47,170 bases of DNA from assembly GCA_013214545.1 (NCBI GenBank), contig JABSQB010000003.1, positions 101,236 through 148,405 on the forward strand, written 5' to 3'. The notes under the pieces were generated by a model that worked only from the letters and a program-made list of their open reading frames with translations, searched no databases and was not told the DNA's origin. Source of the stretch: Henriciella sp. Lineage in GTDB: Bacteria; Pseudomonadota; Alphaproteobacteria; Caulobacterales; Hyphomonadaceae. This document shows positions 34,560 to 42,078 of this stretch, piece by piece. The first letter of the stretch is position 1. Each line of letters starts with the position of its first letter. The translations under genes were made by a program, and so were the position numbers.

Positions 34560-35453
34560 ATGAGACAGACCGCAATCGGAAATACAAATATCTCGGTCGG
34601 CGCGATTGCGTATGGTTGTTGGCGGTTCGCAGAATCGAGCGTCGAAGATGCGGATACAAAGATCCGCGCGGCCCTCGATGCTGGCCTGACCCTGATCGAT
34701 ACGGCGGACATCTATGGGCTGGGTGAACCGCGCGGATTTGGCGGCGCAGAGGCGGTGCTTGGCGAGGTCCTCGCCCGCGATCCGAGCCTGCGCGTGCGCA
34801 TGTTCCTGGCCACCAAGGGCGGGATCATACCGCCGCGGCCTTATGATAGCAGCTATGACTATCTCACCGCCGCCATGGAGGCGTCTCTGGAAAGACTGCA
34901 GGTCGACAGCGTCGATCTCTATCAGATCCATCGCCCTGATCTGATTGCTCCGGTTGAAGAGACCGCGCGGGCCCTGAACGATATAGTCAGCGCCGGAAAA
35001 ACGCGATTTGTCGGGGTGTCCAACTTCACCGTCGCGCAGACCCGGGCGCTTCAGGCGCATCTGGACGTACCTCTGGCAACCACGCAGCCGGAATTCTCCG
35101 CCCTGCATCAGGACCCGATCACGGATGGGACATTTGACTGGTGCAGCGAGACCGGCGCAACGGCCCTGGCCTGGTCACCGCTGGCGGGCGGGCAAATTCC
35201 GCGGCAAACCGCTGAAACATCGCACGGCCAAACCGTCATTGCCTGCCTGCAAAAGATCGCTGACGCACACGCGGCCAGCATTTCCGACATCGCCCTCGCC
35301 TTCATAATGAAGCACCAGGCGAAAATTATCCCGATCATCGGGACGCAGAATCCGGATCGTATCCGAGACTCAGTGCGGGCCGCGGAAATCCCTCTCACGG
35401 CCCGGGAATTTTATGACATTATTGAAGCCTATCGCGGCACCGCGATGCCGTAA
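34560..35453 (+). CDS. Aldo/keto reductase
   Basis: A 297-residue TIM-barrel NAD(P)H oxidoreductase with the full tetrad: Asp47 and Tyr52 in DTADIYG, Lys86 in ATKGG and His124 in YQIHRPD. The nucleotide-binding region near IIPIIGTQNPDRIRDSV is typical of the YdhF-type subgroup. The length is normal. It stands alone on the plus strand between divergent CPBP and convergent mlaC genes. Substrate unknown. Two GGATAAACA repeats precede it. Confidence 0.91.
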   Translation: MRQTAIGNTNISVGAIAYGCWRFAESSVEDADTKIRAALDAGLTLIDTADIYGLGEPRGFGGAEAVLGEVLARDPSLRVRMFLATKGGIIPPRPYDSSYDYLTAAMEASLERLQVDSVDLYQIHRPDLIAPVEETARALNDIVSAGKTRFVGVSNFTVAQTRALQAHLDVPLATTQPEFSALHQDPITDGTFDWCSETGATALAWSPLAGGQIPRQTAETSHGQTVIACLQKIADAHAASISDIALAFIMKHQAKIIPIIGTQNPDRIRDSVRAAEIPLTAREFYDIIEAYRGTAMP

Positions 35454-35474
35454 TCGGTTTGCGGTGCGAAGGCG

Positions 35475-36107
35475 TTAGCTCGCTTCTTCCGGACGCTGGG
35501 CGACCAGATCGTCCGTCATGCTTTCAATCTTGGCAATCAGCGCGTCCACGGACCCATTATTCTGGTCCAGAATGGACAGGAACTGTGCCTGTTGTTCGAT
35601 GGCGAGCCAGATCAGGTTGCCTTCTGCGTTCAGCGCCACATCGACGACTTGATATTTGCCGCCGCGATTGAGCACGCGCCAGCGAACTTCCAGTTCCTGG
35701 CCATCGGCGCGAACGATTTCAGTGTCGACAATGGAATCGCGGGCATTGCGATCCGTAGAGCCAGTCACTTTGACATCGCGGCCGCGATATTCATGGAAGT
35801 AGAATTCATAAACGGCCAGCGCATAAGTGCGGAACGTCGTGAGATAGGCGTCCATCTCTTCTTCGCTGAAGCGTTTGGCATATTTTCCGATCACGAATTT
35901 TGCGACCGCATCGAGATTGGTGAATTCGTCCATATAGGTCTGGAACTTGGCGCGGCGTTCGTCACCATTGAGGCCAGGCTCGTTGAGGGAGGCAAGCACG
36001 TCATTGGCATTGCTGCGGACATATTCTTCAGTCTGCGTGTCGGCGAAGGCTGGCATGGCGGACATGGCAAGCATCGCGGCTGAGAGAATCCATTTCGGGG
36101 AGGTCAT
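35475..36107 (-). CDS. mlaC: Phospholipid-binding protein MlaC family
   Basis: A 210-residue periplasmic protein of the MlaC/Ttg2D family, which shuttles phospholipids between the outer-membrane MlaA and the inner-membrane MlaFEDB transporter. It has a signal peptide (1-22, ending PAFA), YVRSNANDVLASLNEPG, FVIGKYAKRFSEEEMDAYLTTFRTYALAVYEFYFHEYRGRDVKV and RVLNRGGKYQVVDVALNAEGNLIWLAIEQQAQFLSIL, all family-typical. The ATG at 36107 is chosen for the signal peptide and an upstream GGAAT; the frame continues to 36203 inside mlaA without signal features. It lies 4 bp after mlaA. Confidence 0.93.
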   Translation of the reverse strand: MTSPKWILSAAMLAMSAMPAFADTQTEEYVRSNANDVLASLNEPGLNGDERRAKFQTYMDEFTNLDAVAKFVIGKYAKRFSEEEMDAYLTTFRTYALAVYEFYFHEYRGRDVKVTGSTDRNARDSIVDTEIVRADGQELEVRWRVLNRGGKYQVVDVALNAEGNLIWLAIEQQAQFLSILDQNNGSVDALIAKIESMTDDLVAQRPEEAS

Positions 36108-36111
36108 GATC

Positions 36112-36885
36112 TTATTCCTGTGACTCGAACTCATCTTCATCGCCGAAATCATAATCATCGAAATCGGGCAAATCTTTGAACGGGTCTTCTTGCTCACGGC
36201 CATCGCGAATCGCGGCGGCTCTTTGTTGTGTATAGTTCCGGCGTAGCGCGATGTACGGTTCAGGCTGATCGCGCAGCACGTCGATTGATTCGATCAGGCT
36301 CTCGCGGGCCGAAACCGCGCCGAGCACGCCGGTTGCGATGCGAAACTCGGTATCGCCTTCAAACTCGGCATAATTGAGTGGATTGAGCGCTGCATTGACG
36401 CCAAGGCCTGCCGCATCGCGCAAATTGGACGGGCCCGCGATCGGCAGCATCAGGTACGGACCGTTTGGCACGCCCCAGACACCCAGCGTCTGGCCGAAAT
36501 CTTCTCTATGCTCGGGAATATCGATCATCGTCGCGACATCGAACACACCGGCGACGCCAACCGTCGTGTTGAGGACAAAACGCGCGGCTGTATCAACCGC
36601 GGCAATCGGTTTGCCCTGCAGCACAGTATTGGCGAACACAACCGGCTGATTGAGATTGGTCAGGAAGTTCGAAACGCCGCCGCGCATAGGCTCATTGGTC
36701 ACCGCGCGATAGCCTTTTGCCGTCGGTTCCAGAATCGCCTTGTCGACGCCTTCATTGAAGGCATAGACGCCGCGGTTCCAGCCTTCCAGCGGGTCATAAA
36801 CCGTGGTCGGGGAGGTATCTTCCGCGGTGGTCGCACACGCGGAAAGTGCAATCATTGAACCTGCTAAGGCAAAGCCAATTCGCAT
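36112..36885 (-). CDS. mlaA: Outer-membrane lipoprotein MlaA (VacJ)
   Basis: MlaA removes mislocalised phospholipids from the outer leaflet of the outer membrane. The 257-residue protein has a lipoprotein signal (LSAC, Cys17), YDPLEGWNRGVYAFNEGVDKAILEPTAKGYRAV, LNTTVGVAGVFDVA, EDFGQTLGVWGVPNGPYLMLPIAGPSNLRDAAG, and an acidic tail (DDYDFGDEDEFESQE) not needed by the fold. It is transcribed with mlaC; the transporter genes mlaFEDB are not in this window. A 12-bp palindrome CTTCGCGCGAAG (36900-36911) lies just upstream. Confidence 0.95.
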   Translation of the reverse strand: MRIGFALAGSMIALSACATTAEDTSPTTVYDPLEGWNRGVYAFNEGVDKAILEPTAKGYRAVTNEPMRGGVSNFLTNLNQPVVFANTVLQGKPIAAVDTAARFVLNTTVGVAGVFDVATMIDIPEHREDFGQTLGVWGVPNGPYLMLPIAGPSNLRDAAGLGVNAALNPLNYAEFEGDTEFRIATGVLGAVSARESLIESIDVLRDQPEPYIALRRNYTQQRAAAIRDGREQEDPFKDLPDFDDYDFGDEDEFESQE

Positions 36886-37018
36886 ATTTATTCGTCCTTC
36901 TTCGCGCGAAGCGATATGATGCGCTCTATGACCGAAATCAAATAAACCTCACGTGAATATTCAGACAGACGTCAAAATTGTGGCAACGAGGCCACATCAG
37001 GATCAACTAATTCGCCCC

Positions 37019-37052
37019 TTGCAAATCATATAAAAGATCGTTTATATGATTT
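37019..37052 (+). promoter_or_regulatory. Near-perfect 30-bp palindromic operator and promoter of the methionine operon
   Basis: Arms AAATCATATAAA (37023-37034) and TTTATATGATTT (37041-37052) are perfectly complementary and surround AGATCG, itself containing GATC, so only the A35/G40 pair breaks symmetry. TTGCAA (37019-37024) and TTATAT (37042-37047), 17 bases apart, form a credible -35/-10 pair lying within the palindrome. The predicted RNA start falls at or next to the ATG at 37053, so the mRNA may be leaderless. It is the likely binding site of the ArsR-type protein encoded directly downstream. Confidence 0.75.
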
Positions 37053-38030
37053 ATGGACACGGATCACAGCCATATTGTCGACGCCATGAAGGCGGCGGGC
37101 GAGCCGACGCGGTTGCGCATTCTTGCGCTGCTGCGACGCGGCGATCTCGCCGTGGGTGAACTGGTCCAGATCCTCGAACAAAGCCAACCGCGCCTGTCGC
37201 ATCACCTGAAGACCTTGACCACAGCTGGCCTGGTCGAGCGCCTGCCGGAAGGCGCCTGGGTGTTCTATCGCGCCCGGTCCAAAGACTGGGCAGGACGCTT
37301 GCTGCAGGCGATCTTCAACGAAATCGACACCACCGCCGCCCCGTTTGCCGAAGACCGCGAGGCGCTGCAGACCGTTCGTCAGGCCCGCGCGCAGTCGGCA
37401 GAATCCTATTTCTCAGACATTGCCGAGACCTGGGACCAACTGCGCGCCCTGCACTATCCTGAAGCTGATATTGAGCAAGCCATTCTCGAGCAAGTCGACG
37501 GCCAGCGCTTTGATCGCATCGTCGATCTCGGCACCGGGACCGGCCGGATGCTGACGCTGCTGGCGCCGCTCGCCAAGGAAGCTGAGGGCCTCGATCTGTC
37601 ACATCACATGCTGACGGTGGCGCGGGCCAATCTCAACCGGGCCGAAGCGCGCAATGCGCGCGTGCGTCAGGGCGATGTCACCGAGACGCCCTTCGATGCC
37701 AACAGCGCCGATCTGGTCGTCGTGCATCAGGTCCTGCACTATCTGGAAAACCCGGAAGCGGTTTTGGCAGAAGCGGCCCGCATCCTGCGTCCGGGCGGGC
37801 GTTTATTGCTGATCGATTTCGCCCCGCATGATCTCGAATTTCTGCGTGAAACCCAGGGCCATCGCCGTCTGGGCATCCGCCATGACGATGTCAGCGAATG
37901 GGCCGATGCCGCCGGTCTGGCGCTTCAGGCGCCGCTCGTCCTCGACCCGCCTGCCTCGCTCGATCAGGGCCTCAGCGTGCTGATCTGGAATGCCACGCGC
38001 CCCGCCAATCAACAGGAAGCCGCCGCATGA
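37053..38030 (+). CDS. ArsR-type regulator fused to a SAM-dependent methyltransferase-like domain
   Basis: A 325-residue fusion. Residues 1-90 form an ArsR winged helix (MKAAGEPTRLRILALLRRGDLAVGELVQILEQSQPRLSHHLKTL), lacking the cysteine metal site of ArsR/SmtB sensors. Residues of about 110-320 form a class I methyltransferase fold with motif I VDLGTGTGRM (157-166), EGLDLSHHML, and ILRPGGRLLLIDFAPHD. Being first in a metF/metH operon suggests SAM or S-adenosylhomocysteine sensing, comparable to SahR-type control; that is inference. No Shine-Dalgarno precedes the ATG, which abuts the 30-bp palindrome. Its stop overlaps metF (ATGA). Confidence 0.92.
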   Translation: MDTDHSHIVDAMKAAGEPTRLRILALLRRGDLAVGELVQILEQSQPRLSHHLKTLTTAGLVERLPEGAWVFYRARSKDWAGRLLQAIFNEIDTTAAPFAEDREALQTVRQARAQSAESYFSDIAETWDQLRALHYPEADIEQAILEQVDGQRFDRIVDLGTGTGRMLTLLAPLAKEAEGLDLSHHMLTVARANLNRAEARNARVRQGDVTETPFDANSADLVVVHQVLHYLENPEAVLAEAARILRPGGRLLLIDFAPHDLEFLRETQGHRRLGIRHDDVSEWADAAGLALQAPLVLDPPASLDQGLSVLIWNATRPANQQEAAA

Positions 38031-38938
38031 ATACGCTTGCCGCCGCCGTTCAACAGACGTCCGACGCACCGAATGTGTCGTTTGAATTCTTTCCGCCAAG
38101 CTCGGACAAGATGGAAGCCAAGCTTTGGGAATCCGTCGCGCGCCTGTCGCCCATGGCGCCGAATTTCGTTTCGGTCACCTATGGCGCGGGCGGCTCGACC
38201 CGCGATCGGACGCAGAGAACCGTCGCCAAGATCGCCCAGGACACGCCGCTAAACCCGGCCGCCCACCTGACCTGCGTCAGCGCCACCAAGGACGAAGTGC
38301 TCGGCGTCGCCAAGGATTTCTGGTCGGCCGGTGTGCGCCATCTTGTGGTGCTGCGCGGCGATCCGACCGAAGGCATGGGCGCCACGTTTCAGCAGCATCC
38401 AGGCGGCTTCCGCGACAGCGTCGACCTGATCGCCGGGATTCGCGAGTTTGATATTGCCCCCGGCGCGCGGTTTGAGATGAGCGTGGCGTGCTATCCTGAG
38501 CGACATCCCGATAGCCGCGGCTGGGACGAGGATATTGCGTTCCTGAAAGCCAAGCAGGATGCCGGCGCAGACCGCGCGATCACGCAATTCTTCTTCGAGC
38601 CGGATACCTATCTCGAATTCCTTGAGCGCGCCCGCGCCGGCGGCGTCACCATGCCGATCGTTCCCGGCATCATGCTGCAGCCGAATTTCAAGGGACTGAA
38701 ACGGATTGCAGGCCTGTGCCAGGCGCACCTGCCGCAATGGCTCCATGACCTGTATGAGGGCACTGAAGACGACCCTCAGACGCGAGAGCTGATCACGGCC
38801 AATGTCGCGGCCGAACTCTGCCACAAGCTGTCAGAGCAAGGCGTCAGTGATTTCCACTTCTACACCCTCAACCGCGCCAGCCTGGCGCTCTCCACATGCC
38901 GCCTGCTTGGCCTGAAACCGAAAGCCCAAACCGCATGA
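38027..38938 (+). CDS. metF: 5,10-methylenetetrahydrofolate reductase
   Basis: MetF is the FAD enzyme reducing methylene-THF to 5-methyl-THF, the methyl donor for methionine synthase encoded by the following genes. The 303-residue protein begins near SFEFFPPSSDKMEAKLW (conserved active-site Glu), then FVSVTYGAGGSTRDRTQ, LTCVSATKDE, LRGDP and FFFEPDTYLEFLERARAGG. The ATG at 38027 lies in an ATGA overlap with the regulator stop, a better start than frames farther upstream. Its own stop overlaps the next gene in the same way. Confidence 0.96.
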   Translation: MNTLAAAVQQTSDAPNVSFEFFPPSSDKMEAKLWESVARLSPMAPNFVSVTYGAGGSTRDRTQRTVAKIAQDTPLNPAAHLTCVSATKDEVLGVAKDFWSAGVRHLVVLRGDPTEGMGATFQQHPGGFRDSVDLIAGIREFDIAPGARFEMSVACYPERHPDSRGWDEDIAFLKAKQDAGADRAITQFFFEPDTYLEFLERARAGGVTMPIVPGIMLQPNFKGLKRIAGLCQAHLPQWLHDLYEGTEDDPQTRELITANVAAELCHKLSEQGVSDFHFYTLNRASLALSTCRLLGLKPKAQTA

Positions 38939-40011
38939 CCAATCGCAAAGACCGCATCGCCCAACTACACGCCGCTGCCAAAGAGCGCATCCTGCTGCTC
39001 GACGGATCCTGGGGGGTGATGTTCCAGCGTATGGGCCTCAACGAAGAAGATTTTCGCGGCGACCGTTTCTCGCTGGATGAGTATCCGGGCCAGATGAAAG
39101 GCAATAACGACATTCTCTGTCTGACCCGCCCGGACCGCGTGACGGAGCTGCATGAAGCCTATTTCGAATCTGGCGCTGACATCACAGAGACCAATACATT
39201 CTCGGCGACCACCATCGCTCAGGACGATTATGACCTGAAGCTTCAGGACGTGATCGATATCAATCTGGAAGGCGCCCGTCTGGCGCGCGAATCCGCCGAT
39301 CGCTGGACAGAGAAAGAGCCCCACAAACCGCGCTTTGCTGCTGGCTCCATTGGGCCGCTTAACAAGATGCTGTCGATGAGTTCAGACGTGAACAATCCCG
39401 GCGCGCGTGAAGTGGTCTTCGACCAAGTCTATCAGGCCTATCGCGAACAGATCAAAGCGTTGAACGATGGCGGCGTGCATATGTATCTGATCGAAACGAT
39501 CACTGATACGCTGAACTGCAAGGCCGCAATTAAGGCCAAGATGGATCTTGAGCATGAAGGCATGGACGCCTTGCCGCTCTGGATTTCCGGCACGATTACT
39601 GACCGGTCCGGGCGCACGCTGTCGGGTCAGACGGTGGAAGCGTTCTGGAACTCTGTACGCCATGCGAAGCCGTTCGCAATCGGGTTCAATTGTGCGCTGG
39701 GCGCCGAACTGATGCGTCCACACATCGCCTCGCTTTCACGTATATCGGACACGCTTGTGGCAGCCTTCCCAAATGCGGGCCTGCCGAACGAAATGGGCGA
39801 GTATGATGAAGAGCCGCATGAAACCTCAGGCAAGCTGGGCGGCTGGGCCAATGACGGCATGGTCAACATTGTCGGCGGCTGCTGCGGCACAACCCCGGCG
39901 CATGTAAAAGCGCTCGCCAAGGCGATTGAAGGCGTCAAACCTCGCCAAATTGCGCCGACCAAAAGCACCATGCGTCTGGCCGGACTGGAGCCATTTGAGC
40001 TGACCTCATGA
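38935..40011 (+). CDS. metH: Methionine synthase, homocysteine-binding module (MetH N-terminal half)
   Basis: A 358-residue stand-alone homocysteine S-methyltransferase domain equal to module 1 of MetH. Zinc-binding cysteines are Cys253 (GFNCALG) and Cys316/Cys317 (VGGCCGTTP). It opens with RILLLDGSWGVMFQRMGLNEEDFRG, as MetH does, rather than like MmuM or betaine enzymes. The pterin, B12 and reactivation modules are on a second gene 2 kb downstream (42079). Split MetH occurs in several alphaproteobacteria. ATGA overlaps connect it to metF and to the next gene. Confidence 0.93.
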   Translation: MTNRKDRIAQLHAAAKERILLLDGSWGVMFQRMGLNEEDFRGDRFSLDEYPGQMKGNNDILCLTRPDRVTELHEAYFESGADITETNTFSATTIAQDDYDLKLQDVIDINLEGARLARESADRWTEKEPHKPRFAAGSIGPLNKMLSMSSDVNNPGAREVVFDQVYQAYREQIKALNDGGVHMYLIETITDTLNCKAAIKAKMDLEHEGMDALPLWISGTITDRSGRTLSGQTVEAFWNSVRHAKPFAIGFNCALGAELMRPHIASLSRISDTLVAAFPNAGLPNEMGEYDEEPHETSGKLGGWANDGMVNIVGGCCGTTPAHVKALAKAIEGVKPRQIAPTKSTMRLAGLEPFELTS

Positions 40012-40451
40012 CCCTGAACGGTCCCGTCTCCTCCGGCGACTTGGTCGTCTTTTATGGTCTGCTCAAACAAGGTGCGAGCGGGATGCCGGCGCATATCGAT
40101 CTCGACAAGGCTGGCGTGTTTCTCGGGCCATGCCGGTTTCGCGGCGCGCTTTGTGACGTTGGCGGGTTTCCCGGCGTGGTCGATGGCGACGGGCTCTGCC
40201 ACGGCGTGCGCTACCGCCTCGACAATGCCGACCTGATTGCGCCGCTGGACGAGTTTGAGGATGTGCTGCCAGACGATCTGGAAGCCTCGCTCTATGTCCG
40301 CAAGCGCGTCGACTTGCTGAGCGATAATGGCAAATCCACGGGTGAACAGGCATGGATTTACTGGTACAACCAGCCCATCACTGCGTTCCCGCGTCTCGCC
40401 GACGATAATTGGCCGCTGGAGCGCGGACGCGCCCGCAAAACCGGCACCTGA
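40008..40451 (+). CDS. Gamma-glutamylcyclotransferase-like (AIG2-like) protein
   Basis: A 147-residue protein with the GGCT fold pattern: LVVFYGLLKQG near the N-terminus, GLCHGVRYRLDNADLIAPLDEFED (the conserved acidic residue in LDEFE) and a C-terminal SLYVRKRVDLLSDNGKSTGEQAWIYWYNQP. The usual opening YGSL/YGTL is YGLL here. Such enzymes convert gamma-glutamyl amino acids to oxoproline, but many family members have unknown substrates. It overlaps the metH module 1 stop by 4 bp, so is co-translated within the methionine operon; a glutathione or cysteine link is speculation. Confidence 0.82.
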   Translation: MTLNGPVSSGDLVVFYGLLKQGASGMPAHIDLDKAGVFLGPCRFRGALCDVGGFPGVVDGDGLCHGVRYRLDNADLIAPLDEFEDVLPDDLEASLYVRKRVDLLSDNGKSTGEQAWIYWYNQPITAFPRLADDNWPLERGRARKTGT

Positions 40452-40465
40452 CTCTGGAGACCGCC

Positions 40466-41017
40466 ATGAAAGTCTATGACAAACTCGACGACCGCATCAT
40501 CAGTTTCATCGAAAAGCAGAAGATGTTTTTCGTAGCCTCCGCGCCGCTCGCCGGGGACGGCCATATCAACTTATCGCCCAAGGGCTATGACGCCTTCAAA
40601 GTGATTGATGACACGACGGTCGCCTGGCTCGATCTTGGCGGGTCGGGCATCGAGACCCAGGCGCACGTTCAGGAGAACGGCCGCATCACAATCATGTTCT
40701 GTGCCTTTGAAGGCCCGGCCAATATCCTGCGCCTGTTCGGCACCGGCGAAGTGATCAATCCGCACCACGCCGAATGGAAAGACATGCTCGCGCAATTCCC
40801 TGATTTCTCTCGGGCGCGCGGCATCTTCAAGGTCAAACTGAAGCGTATTCAGGACAGCTGCGGTTGGGGCGTGCCGTTCTATGAGTTCAAGGGCGAGCGC
40901 GACCAGCTCACGCGCTATGTCGACAATAAGTCCGAAAAAGAGTGGATCGAGAGCCGCTATCAGAAAAACGCTGAGAGCATTGATGGCCTCAAGGGCCTGG
41001 TACGGGAGGACAGCTGA
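40466..41017 (+). CDS. Pyridoxamine 5'-phosphate oxidase-like flavin-fold protein
   Basis: A 183-residue split-barrel protein of the PNPOx-like family: MKVYDKLDDRIISFIEKQKMFFVASAPLAGDGHINLSPKGYDAFKVIDDTTVAWLDLGGSG, then NGRITIMFCAFEGPANILRLFGTGEVI. The sequence matches the general flavin- or F420-binding split barrel, not the specific vitamin B6 enzyme PdxH. The ATG at 40466 is chosen because GGAGA lies 6 bases upstream. It follows the GGCT-like gene by 14 bp and its stop overlaps the DUF1428 start (TGATG). Substrate unknown. Confidence 0.88.
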   Translation: MKVYDKLDDRIISFIEKQKMFFVASAPLAGDGHINLSPKGYDAFKVIDDTTVAWLDLGGSGIETQAHVQENGRITIMFCAFEGPANILRLFGTGEVINPHHAEWKDMLAQFPDFSRARGIFKVKLKRIQDSCGWGVPFYEFKGERDQLTRYVDNKSEKEWIESRYQKNAESIDGLKGLVREDS

Positions 41018-41370
41018 TGACTTATGTGGACGGTTTTGTGGCCGCGGTGCCAGCTGAAAACAAGGACGCCTATCTCGAACATGCACGGATAACCGGGCCG
41101 GTGTTCAAGAAATACGGCGCCCTGCGTGTGATGGACAATTGGGGCGATGAGGTCCCGGATGGCGAAGTCACTTCCTACCCCTTGGCGGTCAAGGCCAAGC
41201 CGGGCGAAGTGATTGTCTTTTCCTGGATCGAATGGCCATCCAAAGAGGCGCGCGACAAAGGCATGGAGGCCTGCATGGCCGACCCTGTCTTCAACGATGA
41301 TTCAATGGAAATGCCGTTCGATGGCAAGCGCATGTTGATCGGCAGTTTTGAAACGATTTTGGAAGTTTGA
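41017..41370 (+). CDS. DUF1428 family protein
   Basis: A 117-residue protein of the DUF1428 family, a small dimeric ferredoxin-like alpha/beta barrel with no proven activity. Recognised from YVDGFVAAVPAENKDAYLEHAR, FKKYGALRVMDNWGDEVPDGEVTSYPLAVKAKPGEVIVFSWIEWPSKEARDKGM and MPFDGKRMLIGSFE. The start shares a base with the stop of the previous gene (TGATG) and the next gene starts directly after its stop, so it is fully embedded in the operon. Confidence 0.92.
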   Translation: MTYVDGFVAAVPAENKDAYLEHARITGPVFKKYGALRVMDNWGDEVPDGEVTSYPLAVKAKPGEVIVFSWIEWPSKEARDKGMEACMADPVFNDDSMEMPFDGKRMLIGSFETILEV

Positions 41371-42075
41371 GTGACTAGCCAGATAGACTCCGTCAAAGAT
41401 TTCGGATTCTCCGATACCGAGAATGCACGAAACTATGCTGATATGGGTCCGGCCAGCTTTATGCCGGGCTTTTCGGACATGCATCGTGCAACCATCCAGC
41501 TGCTAACCGAAACAGCGGGCATGGACGGAACTGTTCTCGTGCTCGGAGCGGGCGGAGGTCATGAACTGGCGGCCTTTGCTGCGGCGCGGCCCGAATGGCA
41601 ATTGCTTGCTGTCGACCCAGCGGCCGCCATGTTGTCGGAAGCCAAAAGAAAACTCGGCGACACCGCCGCGCGAGTTGAATGGGTTGAGGGGTTCATTGAA
41701 AACGCTCCGCCGGTACAAGCGGACGCCGCGACGTGTCTGCTCACCCTGCATGTCATCCCAGATGACGAGTCCAAGATTGAAACGCTCAAACAGATCCGCA
41801 AGAGATTGAAACCGGGCGGTCATTTTGCCCTGGTCGACAATTGCATCGAAGTTGGCAGCCCCGAGGCCGACCGGTGGTTTGATCGCTACATTCAGTACGC
41901 GGTGGAGTCCGGCATTCCGAGGGAGCAGGCGGCTCAGTTTCGGAGCAAAATGGAAGAGATGCGAACGACCCGCGCCCCGGCGCAAGAAGAGCAATTGCTG
42001 CGATCCGCCGGTTTTACCGATCTCGAATTGTACTATGTCGGCCTATCTTGGCGTGGGTGGATCTCGAAAGCATAA
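41371..42075 (+). CDS. Class I SAM-dependent methyltransferase
   Basis: A 234-residue methyltransferase with motif I TVLVLGAGGGHELAAFA (54-70), acidic strand-2 residue in LLAVDPAAAMLSEAKRKL, then AATCLLTLHVIPDDES and IRKRLKPGGHFALVDNCIE. Substrate not predictable. The GTG start at 41371 directly follows the DUF1428 stop. It supplies a SAM-using activity inside an operon that regenerates methionine, but the functional link is inference. It ends 3 bp before the second metH gene. Confidence 0.88.
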   Translation: MTSQIDSVKDFGFSDTENARNYADMGPASFMPGFSDMHRATIQLLTETAGMDGTVLVLGAGGGHELAAFAAARPEWQLLAVDPAAAMLSEAKRKLGDTAARVEWVEGFIENAPPVQADAATCLLTLHVIPDDESKIETLKQIRKRLKPGGHFALVDNCIEVGSPEADRWFDRYIQYAVESGIPREQAAQFRSKMEEMRTTRAPAQEEQLLRSAGFTDLELYYVGLSWRGWISKA

Positions 42076-42078
42076 CCT

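Noticed and set aside
36886-37052. SAM or SAH riboswitch ahead of the metF/metH operon
   Set aside because: The promoter and its palindrome abut the start codon, leaving no room for a leader RNA. The gap otherwise holds only short AT-rich sequence.
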